From Cyanophora paradoxa (lineage: Eukaryota > Glaucocystophyceae > Cyanophorales > Cyanophoraceae): 64,000 nt of DNA. The notes beneath the pieces were generated by a model. It saw nothing but the letters and a program-made list of their open reading frames with translations, was not told where the DNA came from and ran no database searches. Position numbers and translations under genes: made by a program. Every line of letters starts with the position of its first letter. Positions within the stretch are counted from its first letter, which is position 1. The DNA is taken from positions 41,909 through 105,908 of the forward strand of contig QPMI01000011.1 of assembly GCA_004431415.1 (NCBI GenBank), written 5' to 3'. Positions 42,864-52,616 of the stretch are shown here, piece after piece.

Positions 42864-42956
42864 GTGTGACAGGTGTGACAGGTCCATCCCAAACTTTTGA
42901 GAGTTCATTTTTATGCTATAGAAAAGTTTGGGATAGACCTGTCACACCTGTCACAC
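42864..42956. repeat. TGTGACAGG hairpin, copy 3
   Basis: Arms 42864-42898 and 42922-42956, with the same sequence as copy 1 apart from TCC for TCT in the left arm and small loop changes. It is followed by the same AAACCATATTCAGTAAGGA flank and a shared downstream block (CAGTGTTAGTTGGTGTAGTT). Confidence 0.85.
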
Positions 42957-43502
42957 AAACCATATTCAGTAAGGACCTCATATATTGTGAAAATCTCAGT
43001 GTTAGTTGGTGTAGTTGATTCAAAAAATGCATTTATACTCTGATTCATTGTTATTTCCTGTGAAATTTGAGTCAACTCAACCCACTTAGTCAACCCTCCC
43101 ATTGAATTCGTAACAAAATCCATATACTTTTACTACTTTTACGATTAATATGAGTCAACCTTGAGTCCACTTAAATATAAATATAATATAATAGGGGGAA
43201 TGAAGGGGAGATGCTTATAAACATATGATTTATTGAGCCTATGATACTTACATAGTCACGCTGGTCTCGTTAAGAGGATTCCGAATCTGGTTTTATCTTT
43301 GTAAGATGATGCGTTGGTGAAGAGATACATGCATTTTAGTGTTTTGTGTGGGATTTCATGTTATGACGTCATAATGACGATGCATATGTATATGATATAT
43401 ATGACATACCACGTGACTCGGGAGATCATGACGATCACGGCGATATGTTCATTGTCGTGATGTATATGTATATATATGCGGTGCAATCTGATTGGCGGAT
43501 TG

Positions 43503-43626
43503 ATAATTCGTGGTAGAAACCACTAGCTTAATTATAATTCGTGGTAGAAACCACTAACTTAATTATAATTTGTGGTAGAAACCACTAGCTTAATTATAAT
43601 TCGTGGTAGAAACCACTAACTTAATA
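43503..43626. repeat. Four 31-bp tandem repeats with palindromic core
   Basis: Units start at about 43506, 43537, 43568 and 43599. Each contains GTGGTAGAAACCAC, a small inverted repeat (GTGGT/ACCAC), followed by TARCTTAATTATAATT. Confidence 0.85.
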
Positions 43627-43643
43627 ACAAAGAGATTTAAACT

Positions 43644-43735
43644 GTTATTTTATAGGTTATTTTATAGGTTATTTTATATGTTATTTTATATGTTATTTTA
43701 TATGTTATTTAATATGTTATTTAATATGTTATGGA
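43644..43735. repeat. 12-bp AT-rich tandem array
   Basis: About seven units of GTTATTTTATAK drifting to GTTATTTAATAT. It lies between the 31-bp array and the integrase 3' end. Confidence 0.8.
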
Positions 43736-43974
43736 TAATGTTGGGGGTATAGTGTATCTGTTATGGATAATGTTGATAAGTTTCGTCGAAGTTTCGGTAT
43801 TTCGATTGTCGGCATCTTCAAACGCTCGTATTTCATTACCAGATTACGAACTCGCAACGTTCTGCATAGCGTTGTGAAGCGCTTGATAAGCTCTACAAGA
43901 CTATGTGTATATCATGGGCATATATGTATATGACACATACATATATTTGGAAAAACGAGTTTTCGGCTATGAAA

Positions 43975-45360
43975 CTAGCTAGTTTTGGTCCTTTCTCTTA
44001 GTGTTCTTTGAGGTTTAGGGGCTGTATATGACTCCTTATTAGTCTGAAAGTCATTATACCATCTCTGGCTATTTACCTCAGAAAGTTTCTGTGTCCCTGC
44101 TATAGTGAGCTTTTTGAGTTCCCTATTAACCTTGCCAGTCTTCTCCTTTCTAGCCTGTATCAAAGGCTTATCTGGGACTTCATTAGCAGCTTCTATGCCT
44201 TCTCTCCTTATAGCAGCATCAACCCTGGCTTCCTCCTTGGCTTGCTCTAAGGCATCCACTGTAGGGGTTTCTAGATATTCAACTGCATTCACAGGCAACA
44301 GCTCATGGAAAGCAAACCTGTTATCTATGATCTCACCAGTGGGACTCCTTAGCTTAAACTTAAAGCCTTCCCTACTATCAACAGTGTAAACCATCCTAGA
44401 CCAATTGTTACCCTGTTTAGCAAAGGGGTTCTTCTCAACTTTCACTCTAACAAACATGCCAGGCTGCATGGTATCAAGATAAGCTATTGATTTCTTAAAT
44501 CTCTCATCTTCTAATCCCACTATATACCTATAATGCTCCTCTGTAGTTTCGCCTGGTTTCATCTTAGTAGCTGAGTGGACTGTATTATTGTAATTATACT
44601 CAATATCACCTAACACATCAAAGAATCTAGCTGTGTTATTAGCTATGCAGTAGTTTGTGATCAGTCTCTTAATCTGCTTGTTAAAGGCTTCAATTCGACC
44701 TTGGCTTCTGTGGTCTGCAGTTCCACTCACTTGGTGTTCTATGTATTTACTAGATAAATACTCCTGGAATATTCGATTTTGGAACTCACTCCCAGCATCT
44801 GATTGAACCTTTACTATGGGTCTTGCTACTCTCATCTCAAGCTGTTTAAATGCAGCCAATGTAGTGAGAGCTGATTTATCCCTTATAGGTATGATATACC
44901 CAGTTCTCAGTGTTGATTCCATTGCAGTCATAAATGTATCATAGCCATTGTTTTGTTTCTTATAAGCTGGGAAAAAGAGCAAATCAATCACATAGGTATC
45001 AAGGGGTTGCCTAATTGGGACCATGGGATCTCTCTTCCTAGATATAGCAGGTGCATTGATCTGAACTACCTCTTGCTTTTTATAGAACTCTTGCAACTGC
45101 TTATAGGATTCATCTGGTAACTCAGCCCTCATAGCTTGAAGCCCTTTGTAACCAGTTCTCACATCATAGAATCTCTTGGCAATCTTGCTGGTTTCTTTCA
45201 CTGCAATTGCAACTGGAATCTCTACTGGGACAAGTTCTTTCATCTCTGATTTTTTAACAATTCGAGATTCTCCCTTTTCCTCCTTTGGAACTGTGATAGG
45301 CAGTAGGTTACCTTGCAGTTGCTCAGTGGTTCTCCTAACTATTCTTCCAGTTGCTGGCAT
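43975..45360 (-). CDS. Retroviral-type (rve) integrase, intact
   Basis: A 461-residue DDE integrase of the kind encoded by Mavericks and some virophages. It would join the linear element ends to host DNA in the nucleus. The catalytic triad is D126 (TYVIDLLFF), D188 (KVQSDAGSEFQN) and E224 (SQGRIEAFNKQIKR), with 35 residues between the second Asp and the Glu, the classical D,D(35)E spacing. The N-terminal 110 residues are charged with no HHCC zinc motif. The C-terminal part (about 300-370) has an SH3-like pattern: GMFVRVKVEKNPFAKQGNNW then FKFKLRSPTGEIID. The tail is Lys-rich. The start ATG lies three bases after the polymerase stop, so the two genes probably share a transcript. Frame is uninterrupted. 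Confidence 0.92.
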   Translation of the reverse strand: MPATGRIVRRTTEQLQGNLLPITVPKEEKGESRIVKKSEMKELVPVEIPVAIAVKETSKIAKRFYDVRTGYKGLQAMRAELPDESYKQLQEFYKKQEVVQINAPAISRKRDPMVPIRQPLDTYVIDLLFFPAYKKQNNGYDTFMTAMESTLRTGYIIPIRDKSALTTLAAFKQLEMRVARPIVKVQSDAGSEFQNRIFQEYLSSKYIEHQVSGTADHRSQGRIEAFNKQIKRLITNYCIANNTARFFDVLGDIEYNYNNTVHSATKMKPGETTEEHYRYIVGLEDERFKKSIAYLDTMQPGMFVRVKVEKNPFAKQGNNWSRMVYTVDSREGFKFKLRSPTGEIIDNRFAFHELLPVNAVEYLETPTVDALEQAKEEARVDAAIRREGIEAANEVPDKPLIQARKEKTGKVNRELKKLTIAGTQKLSEVNSQRWYNDFQTNKESYTAPKPQRTLRERTKTS

Positions 45361-45363
45361 CTC

Positions 45364-48300
45364 TTAATTAAAAGGAACAGAATTAATACCATCTGGTAAG
45401 ATGTATCTCTTTGCATCAAAGCAGTTCAGGGCAACCCTTCTACTCACAGTGTCTATTATTGTGTGATCTGCCCTTCTCTTCTGCTTGGCAGTCACAGTCT
45501 TGCTTATACCTGCAAATAAACACTGCTTAAAATCATTAAATTGGAGTTCCTCAGTTGAAGTCCCAGAGAGCTTACTTCTCTCAATCTCAGCAGTTCTGAA
45601 ACTGTAAACTTTGGCTCTCAGACCCACATATTCCAATATAGCAGAACCTGGCATCTCATTTTTGTATGATCTGCCCTTCTCTTCTGCTTGGCAGTCACAG
45701 TCTTGCTTATACCTGCAAATAAACACTGCTTAAAATCATTAAATTGGAGTTCCTCAGTTGAAGTCCCAGAGAGCTTACTTCTCTCAATCTCAGCAGTTCT
45801 GAAACTGTAAACTTTGGCTCTCAGACCCACATATTCCAATATAGCAGAACCTGGCATCTCATTTTTGTATTTACCTGGGGTCATTCTGTTAGATCCCCCT
45901 AGGTCCAAGGCATAAGATATATTCTCTATATCTTTTTGTAGGGTCTTAGATTCGATATATAGACAAAAGGAGTCAGTATCATGGAATAGTAACTTTGCTT
46001 TTGTCCATTGGGACCTTACAGTATCATAGAAGAACTTGTAGTTATGCAGTTTGGCTGCATCCAGAACATAAGCCCCAATAGCAACTGGCTTATCTAGCTT
46101 CACATGCTTTGTGTAAAACTCAAAGGCAACTGCTTTTTCGTTTATGGGACTTGTTGATTTCACCAATGGGGAGGCTGCATATTTCATAAACAGTTTCTCA
46201 CTGTTTGCAATCTTAACCACAGATCTACCTCTGCAAGATTCAATGCATTTCCCATAGATTGAGTTATTCATGAGTTTATAGAAATCAGCCTCGAATTTAT
46301 TCACTGCTTTCCTTCTCATCTCAGTATTCAGCTCAATGTAGGGTTTCATTACAGGAGCCACAGTAAATGATAGGACCCTGTGAACCTTCTTTAGTTTCAC
46401 CCCTTTGTCCAACAGATACTGTAGAAGAGGCTCAGAAATCACATAGTTGGTCACAGAACCAAAGGTTGCAGTTAGCTTAGGGGTCTTATCAAGCTCTTCT
46501 CCTGAGAGATCTAATAGGCTCTTTTGATATTGTGATAATTCTGCATATTCTACTATTTTCTTGTTAATAATTAGGGGGAAATCACTGTGGTCTAGATATA
46601 GCCTAATTGGGTAATCCAGATCAACTTCCAGGAAACTGGATCTGTTATCTTGTGGGTTGAATTCGGTCTCCCATCTAAAATCACCAACTGGGATTGGCTG
46701 ACTCAAACAGTAGCCATACAAGTTGTTAGCATCAAACAGCATTATATGGGAGTTCTCACCATCAGCCTCAGCATACCTACAAGGCATTGTTGCAAAGCCA
46801 CCCCTGATTCCCCTCTCAACAAATTCGTATTGCTCTACATCACTTATAAGCTCTATTTTTGCCTTGGTGGTCCTAAGCATAGCATCCCAAGATAACCCAG
46901 GTGCAGATACATAATGAACTGGGTCCAATCCATATACTGAGTGTGAAAGCCTTCTGAAAGCCTGGAATTTGCTCATTAACTCATCTACATCAGCAGCCCC
47001 AAAGTCCATAAAATTACTTGCATCAATGAACTTGTAAAGACCCCATTGCAATGAAAGGTATTGATCAAAGTTTTTCGAAAGGATTTCGATTCGCTTTTTA
47101 TCACCCATGCCTGCTATTTTTCTGAAAATGAATGTCCCACAGTCATCCATTTGGTCAACAACCACTGCTACTTTTGTTTGCTTTGAGATTCTCCTATGGA
47201 GATTGCAGTTTCTGCATGCAGGTGCAATGTAATTACCTGTGTGGTGATCATGATCCTGCATTTGAAGTTTTCCTTGGTGAACCTCTCACTGCAAAGGTAA
47301 CAGTGTTTGGTAGCTCTGTAAATAGCCTTTTGCTCATCTGTGAGTTCATTCATGGGAATATTGGTGAACAGGAAATCGATTAGCTCTCTTGCTTTGGACT
47401 CCAAGCATTCAAACAGACCTCCCATTGGATCCTGACCCTCAAATCGAAACTCCTGAACATCTGCCCCAGTGACTATTCTAATGTTGACTGCTGAGACTTC
47501 CCTCTTGGATTTCGATGCATCAATGGGGATGCTTCTATGTTCAATCTTGCAGTAAACCACAACAGGAAGCCAGACAGTTTTCCTGAGGTTTTTCAGTCCA
47601 AACTCTATTGTGGTGTCAGGCTTAGGGGTGATTCCCTTTGAGAGTCTCCAATCAATGCATCTGTTTGAGTCCACATGAGCAGTCAGTTTAGCCTCAGACC
47701 TGAATCGAGATAAGCATGTATCACAGTAGTGTAACTTTTGATCCTTGGTTTTATCAAGGGCAACTCTGAGAAGTCTTGAAAGGGACATGATTGTAATATA
47801 GTGACCATTCCCTTCATCATCATGAATGAGCATTAGATTAATCTTTTGCTTTCTGCCTGGGTTGCTGGATTGATGTAGGGGATATATAACATCTCGATCC
47901 ATTCCAAATATGTTTATGCTGATGCCTCCATTTTGAGATTCGAATTTATCAATGATTTCAGCATCACAGGCAACAGGGAATGAGATGTTATCGAAATTGA
48001 GAGCCAGAGGATTGTATATGGTCGGTGAGTATTTCCATTTGCGATATTGTGTAAGCTCACTTCTCTTGTGGGAATTTACATCTTTCCTATGGATCCATGC
48101 CAAAATGGCATTTTCAAAGCAAGAATCATCAATATTTCGAATATTCACTGTAGCTCTCTTGGCTGCAATTGATTCTGGTGTTTTAACATAGCAGCCACCA
48201 GTTGGGGCATAACTCATAATAGCAACTCTTAGCATTTCGATTCTCTCCAATCGATAGCTATCAACAACATTCATCTGTTCCTGACACATTTGGGCTGCTT

Positions 48301-48811
48301 TATTCAGCTCAGTTCGAATATTTCTCGATTTGGTTAATACAAAATAATCGCTGTAAATGTATTTCGATATCCAAACCTGCGGATTGCTGACTTTAACGAA
48401 CTTGCAGATAAACGACAAGCGAACTTTGATTGCCCTGAATTGATCCAGACTATCTCTTAAACGTTTTGGTAGAGAGGTTGCAATTCTATCTAAATATTCA
48501 ATCACATCTACCACAACTTCCCTTCTGGCTCTGTATGTGAGCCAGCGATATAATTCATTCATGGCTGTTCCATCTTCTGCCTCTGGTTCTATTTGCCTCA
48601 GGCGATCGAGTTCATCAAGAGTCTCAACTTTATCATAGAGGTTATTGGCTTTTCTGGTTAATTTGGACAAAGTGGGTCTCCCCCTTGAAATAAATCCGAT
48701 TTCCCGGTCATATTCAGCCTCTGTGATTTCATGGGCTGCATACAGTGTTCCCAGTAATCCCATGAGTTCCCATTTCTTCTCTTTAATGAGTCTGTTGCTA
48801 ATTCGGGGCAT
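45364..48811 (-). CDS. Protein-primed DNA polymerase B, broken by a frameshift and a duplication
   Basis: Family-B polymerase that would replicate the linear genome from a terminal protein. The start is the ATG at 48811. The N-terminal part has the Maverick-type block DDSCFENAILAWIH through NFDNISFPVACDAEIIDKFE and GHYITIMSLSRLL, and a zinc-finger-like CDTCLSRFRSEAKLTAHV. A CYLCSERFTKENFK / HDHHTGNYIAPACRNCN treble-clef follows. Polymerase motif A is FDANNLYGYCLSQP, motif B KLMNNSIYGKCIE and motif C FHDTDSFCLYIES, all intact. The frame changes at about 47258-47266, inside the treble-clef. A perfect 203-bp duplication (45464-45869) breaks the C-terminal region again; the authentic end (ALNCFDAKRYILPDGI) survives after it. 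Either the gene is dead or these are assembly faults. The short region to the divergent RING gene holds a shared promoter. Confidence 0.9.
45464..45869. repeat. Perfect 203-bp tandem duplication inside the polymerase gene
   Basis: 45464-45666 and 45667-45869 appear identical base for base. Since 203 is not a multiple of three, the duplication shifts the polymerase frame. The duplicated protein segment covers PGSAILEYVGLRAKVYSFRT to TAKQKRRADHT. Confidence 0.9.
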
Positions 48812-48869
48812 TGTTCCTAACTTGTTCCTACTAAAAGGGGAGGTTTTAAATGGGGATAGTCCAAACGCG

Positions 48870-48900
48870 AAAATACTATATTGTATATATATAGAAGCAA
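48870..48900. promoter_or_regulatory. Bidirectional AT-rich promoter candidate
   Basis: The 99 bases between the polymerase ATG (minus strand) and the RING-protein ATG hold ACTATATTGTATATATATAG, 10-30 bases before the plus-strand ATG. The reverse strand reads TTCTATATATATAC, resembling the TCTATATATAT boxes upstream of the next two genes. Confidence 0.5.
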
Positions 48901-48910
48901 AATAGCAAAA

Positions 48911-49228
48911 ATGAATCCGGAAAGTCAAAGAACGCTAGAAATTTCAGCAATCCTGAGAAACATTAGAGAAAGGAATGCAACCTGTGAAAACGCAGAGTAT
49001 AAACGAATTCTATGCAGTTTATGTAAATGTGATGAGACAAGCTATGATCAGTTTGTGTGTGATCAATGCTTTACGACAGTCTGTATAGGGTGTATGAAAC
49101 AGCAAGAGGAAATAGTCGGGAATACAAAATGCCCATTCTGTAGAAACACATTACAGTATCCAGAGTTCACCTTGTTCAACATTCTGGACTACAATGCATG
49201 TGATGTGGAAACAATTACATTTGGCTGA
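48911..49228 (+). CDS. RING-like zinc-finger protein
   Basis: A 105-residue protein. The cysteine pattern CSLCKCDE, then FVCDQCFTTVCIGCMKQQEE, then CPFCRNT fits a RING-type finger (two-zinc, C-x2-C repeats), with one ligand position not clearly His. Small RING proteins in large DNA viruses and virophages are often ubiquitin ligases or regulators of host factors; that role is inferred. The ATG at 48911 is chosen because it follows the AT-rich box by the same distance as in neighbouring genes. An upstream in-frame extension overlaps the promoter. Confidence 0.72.
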   Translation: MNPESQRTLEISAILRNIRERNATCENAEYKRILCSLCKCDETSYDQFVCDQCFTTVCIGCMKQQEEIVGNTKCPFCRNTLQYPEFTLFNILDYNACDVETITFG

Positions 49229-49229
49229 G

Positions 49230-49266
49230 CAACAAAAAATGATTTAAAGAATTCTCTATATATATT
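49230..49266 (+). promoter_or_regulatory. Promoter module, copy 1
   Basis: CAACAAAAAATGATT (49230-49244), then TTAAAGA, then TCTATATATATTA (49254-49266), with the ATG at 49285. The same ordered elements recur before the primase gene. Confidence 0.6.
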
Positions 49267-49284
49267 AAGAGAGACAGAGGAAAA

Positions 49285-49539
49285 ATGCCACTCAGTGAAG
49301 CCCAGAAGAGAGCTATGAAGAGATACCAGCAAACTGAAAAAGGTAAGGCTCAAATCAAAAAGTTTAACGAAAAAATAGCCACACAGCTAAGAGATCTATA
49401 TCAAACCGATGATACCTATAGAGCAATGAAAATAGCAAGTTCATGTCAGCGAAAGTATGCAGCCAATGCAGTCTGCTTTGTCAAGTATTTGTATGATGTC
49501 CCTTACTCAAACAGAGGGAGAAAATCGAAACATGTCTAA
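49285..49539 (+). CDS. Small basic protein, possible DNA-binding
   Basis: An 84-residue Lys/Arg-rich protein (MPLSEAQKRAMKRYQQTEKG) with a C-terminal NRGRKSKHV resembling an AT-hook core. It begins with a helix-like charged segment similar in style to the 81-residue protein at 52617-52862. It could be a packaging or regulatory DNA-binding protein; I do not recognise a named family. An RNA hairpin-like sequence follows the stop. Confidence 0.6.
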   Translation: MPLSEAQKRAMKRYQQTEKGKAQIKKFNEKIATQLRDLYQTDDTYRAMKIASSCQRKYAANAVCFVKYLYDVPYSNRGRKSKHV

Positions 49540-49548
49540 ATTATTTTT

Positions 49549-49570
49549 CCCAGCATATTACTAGGCTGGG
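49549..49570 (+). terminator. Short hairpin after the small basic gene
   Basis: CCCAGC (49549-49554) and GCTGGG (49565-49570) form a 6-bp stem with a 10-base loop, ten bases after the stop codon and preceded by TTATTTTT. In virophage-like genomes hairpins between genes mark transcript ends; that role is inferred. Confidence 0.4.
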
Positions 49571-49671
49571 GATATGCTGTGTATTCGCTGAAATACCCAT
49601 TCATCCTTTTTGTATCTAAACCACTCGATATATCATGTGGATAAATTTCGTAGGGATACTTTCTCGATTTC

Positions 49672-49731
49672 CAACAAAAAATGATTGGGGGACCCAAAAC
49701 TACTTAAAGAAAAATCTTCTATATATATAAA
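49672..49731 (+). promoter_or_regulatory. Promoter module, copy 2
   Basis: CAACAAAAAATGATT (49672-49686), TTAAAGA (49704-49710) and TCTATATATATAAA (49718-49731), with the ATG at 49752. Spacing from the TATA-like box to the ATG (about 20 bases) equals that of copy 1. Confidence 0.6.
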
Positions 49732-49751
49732 AGGGACCCCGATCGCTGAAA

Positions 49752-52078
49752 ATGAACGCCAAACAGACTAAATCGCTCAAATCGCTCGCTAACTGGCTCA
49801 GATCTGATGAGGAACTGTCCAAAAACATGATTATCCCAGTGAAACCTGACAGCAAAGACCCTGTTTTCAAGCATAAGGGAGGTGCATGGTCCTGGGAAAA
49901 GTATGAGGAAGCGCTGGCAACTAATCAGTATGTATCTTGGGGCATTCTGCTCTCAGACAACATGATGGTTATTGACTTTGATGATGAGGAGGACTTTGAG
50001 AAATTCCGGGATATGTTTCCTGATGACTTTGATGCCAATCAGCCCATGGCAAAAACTAAAAAAGGCTATCATGTCTACTTTAAACGACCTGAGGAGTTCA
50101 ATAAACTCAAAATTACCGATAAGGCTCCTGGCTTTAAAGGCTTTGAGAAGGTTGACCTGAAAACAATCACTGGAACTGGAACTTCTGGACTGATCAATGT
50201 GTGTCCCAGTGTGAACAAGGCTTGGGTAATCTCCCCATGGGATGATACCTGTGATTTCAATGAGCCTACTGATGACTTCAAAAAGTGGATAATAGATAAC
50301 TACATCTATAAGAGTGAGTATACTGCTAATGCTACCTCACATGATGAACTGGAAAACAATATTATCAAAGAGCTGGTGGATATGGGATTTATGCATCCCA
50401 ATATAATCTCTAAAACTGAACTTGGCTTTAACTTTGATGCTGCTAACAAGGGACTCAATTGCCCATGCTGCAATGGTTCACATGAATCGAATAACTGGTA
50501 TGTTATGAAAGCTAAAGGAGATGATAACAAATACATTGTGTCAAGCTACAGTGGAAATTGCAAAAAACGATTCATCTGCATTGGAATGCAATCTGATATC
50601 TTCAATCTTATAGATAAATCCGCTGGTTCTGGTGGCGCTCATTATGATGTGAGTTTAGTATGCAAAGAGGTTCTTAAACATACATGGAGATACTCCAAAA
50701 AGTCATGGTTCAAACTCAATACTGATACTGGGATTTGGGAGCATGATGACACAAACCTAAAGATTTACCTAGATATAAGCCGTCTTGTTGTCCCCAATAC
50801 CTTGGAAGGGCTGTGCATTATAGTCAAAGAGCTTTAAAGGATGAGGAAAACAAAGCAGCTTTCGAAGAAAGATCCAAAACATTGATGACCATTGCCAAAA
50901 ATCTTAAACAATCAGGATTTCGCAAATCCCTTCTGACTGACTTGGTCCCACTGCTGAATGATGATGAATTCTTTGAGAAGATTGACACAGTTCCATATGT
51001 GATTGGATTCGAAAATGGTGTATTTGATCTGACCACTATGACTTTCAGAAAGGGTAAACTGGAAGATATGGTGAGCAAGACTGTGGGTTATGACTATACT
51101 GAAAATGTAGACCCCAAGAAAATAGAGCATCTCAATCAGATTTATAAAGAGATTGTGGATGATCCAGCAGAGCGAAAGTATCTTCTGGCATCCATTGCAA
51201 TTGCCCTTAGTGGATCAACTAAATCCCAGAAGTTCTATATGTGGACTGGTGCTGGTGCTAATGGTAAATCACTTGTTCAGGAATACTGCAAACAGATATC
51301 TGGTCGCTATTACAGCCCTCTCGAAATATCCTATTGGACTAAGCCTAAAAAGAACTCATCAGAGGCTACTCCTGAACTTGCCAAACTCCTTGGAAAGCGA
51401 CTTGTATTCAGTAATGAGGCTGAAGATGGTGATAAACTGCAGATCTCCAAGATTAAGGAGGTCACAGGTGGAAATGAAATGACTGTGAGAGCCTTGTTCA
51501 AAGACCCAGTTATCCTTACCCCAATGTTTCAGGTCTACATTACAACTAATGACAATTTGACTATAAATAAACCAGACTTTGCAATTCAAAGAAGACTTTC
51601 CTATCAGAGATTCAATAATATATTCAGAGAGAAGCCAGAAGCTGGTCAAAAGAAAGCTGACCCAACTCTGTTCACACTTCTACACAATGATGATGAGTAT
51701 AAGATGGCTCACATGAAGATATTACTGGATATGTGGAAGAACAAAGAGGTTGAAGAGATCTTAAGAAGTCCCCCTCAATCGATTATTGAACAGGGAATTA
51801 ACTTTATAGCTGAAAATGATAAGATTGGTGAATGGCTTCGAGATAATTTCGAGGTTACACATAATGCTAACGACTTTGTTTCCAGTGATATCATTTACAA
51901 ATCATACAAAAGTGTTGATGATAAAGTTGAATGTGTATCTGTTATGAAAAGAGTAAGGGAGATCTTCAATGTTAAATCAGAAAGAAAACGAGTTAATGGT
52001 ATTCTTGCCAGAGGATATATTGGGATTCGAAAGATAACAAGGGTTCAGGAAGACAATGAAGATGATGCCGAATATTAA
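49752..52078 (+). CDS. Primase plus superfamily-3 helicase, split by a frameshift
   Basis: A replication protein with an N-terminal primase/polymerase-type domain and a C-terminal helicase. The first frame (49752-50837) has the acidic motif VIDFDDEEDF (Asp75, Asp77) and KTKKGYHVYFKRP (His107), as in archaeo-eukaryotic primases. A zinc-binding region CPCCNGSH ... CKKRFICIG follows. The second frame (50813-52078) carries the D5N-type lead-in and the SF3 ATPase: Walker A GAGANGKSL, Walker B KRLVFSNEAED, sensor VYITTND and an arginine at FAIQRRLSYQRF. The frame change falls at 50787-50812, next to GTCCCCAATA. Homologues in virophages and Polinton-like viruses are single proteins, so this is a break or an indel error. 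Transcribed towards the TGTGACAGG hairpin at 52138. Confidence 0.88.
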
Positions 52079-52137
52079 AGAAAACGATTAATGATTGAGA
52101 TTTACATATATTTTTATAGCCTTACTGAAAATGGTTT

Positions 52138-52240
52138 GTGTGACAGGTGTGACAGGTCCATCCCAAGGAAAGCCCTGGTGAAAAGTTGATTTTCAAAATC
52201 GATGGGATAGACCTGTCACACCTGTCACACCTGTCACACC
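52138..52240. repeat. TGTGACAGG hairpin, copy 4
   Basis: TGTGTGACAGGTGTGACAGG TCCATCCCA, then a different loop, then TGGGATAGACCTGTCACACC with an extra CTGTCACAC unit. It lies 60 bases after the helicase stop and 68 bases before the next ATG, about 9 kb from the other copies. Confidence 0.85.
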
Positions 52241-52307
52241 TATCGAAAATGACCAAAATTTGACAAGAATACTTAAGGCTTACTTGATTGTGTATAGTGA
52301 AGACAAA

Positions 52308-52529
52308 ATGGCAAAGACTCTTGATGAGATGACCATGACTGAGTTAGATAAATGCATAAAGCATGGAGATATAGGGGCATATATCGAAATGTCACAGAGA
52401 TTGATAGGTTACAATATGTATGCAGCTAAACCAAAGAGAAATAGATCAGTAAACATTCACATTACTGTTTCAGTGTCTGAGAATGCAAACAAAAAACAAC
52501 AAAAGCATATTTACAAAACTTATCTGTGA
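52308..52529 (+). CDS. Small hypothetical protein
   Basis: A 73-residue protein from the first in-frame ATG (MAKTLDEMTMTELDKCIKHG); no recognised domain. It has a helical, acidic first half and a Lys/Asn-rich end. It follows hairpin copy 4 and is convergent with the gene at 52617, 87 bases away. Confidence 0.5.
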   Translation: MAKTLDEMTMTELDKCIKHGDIGAYIEMSQRLIGYNMYAAKPKRNRSVNIHITVSVSENANKKQQKHIYKTYL

Positions 52530-52616
52530 CTTGATTGCAAGTATAAAGCCAATTCCTTTGTATATAGTTTTATAGCTGCCTCAGTGGCATACTGAGACCG
52601 CTTTTTCTCAATTATC

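Larger units (their letters stand above)
42314..43974. other. Non-coding, repeat-filled left arm of the element
   Basis: No convincing gene. It contains the TGTGACAGG hairpins, a 31-bp tandem array, a 12-bp AT array, a TGACGTCA palindrome near 43364 and (AT)n-like runs near 43390-43480 and 43905-43945. A 70-codon minus-strand frame (42911-43123) overlaps the hairpins and looks accidental. Confidence 0.7.

Noticed and set aside
42911-43123. 70-codon minus-strand frame in the element's left arm
   Set aside because: It overlaps hairpin copy 3 and its flanking repeats, has no promoter-like box and no homologous look; most likely accidental.
43503-43626. CRISPR-like array
   Set aside because: The units are contiguous 31-bp tandem repeats without distinct spacers, in a eukaryotic element with no cas genes.
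49549-49570. Bacterial-type intrinsic terminator
   Set aside because: The stem is short and the U-run precedes, not follows, it; at most a transcript-end hairpin of the kind used in virophage-like genomes.
50787-50840. Programmed ribosomal frameshift between primase and helicase
   Set aside because: No standard slippery heptamer is present, and the matching GTCCCCAA break in the fibre shifts the other way; an indel is simpler.
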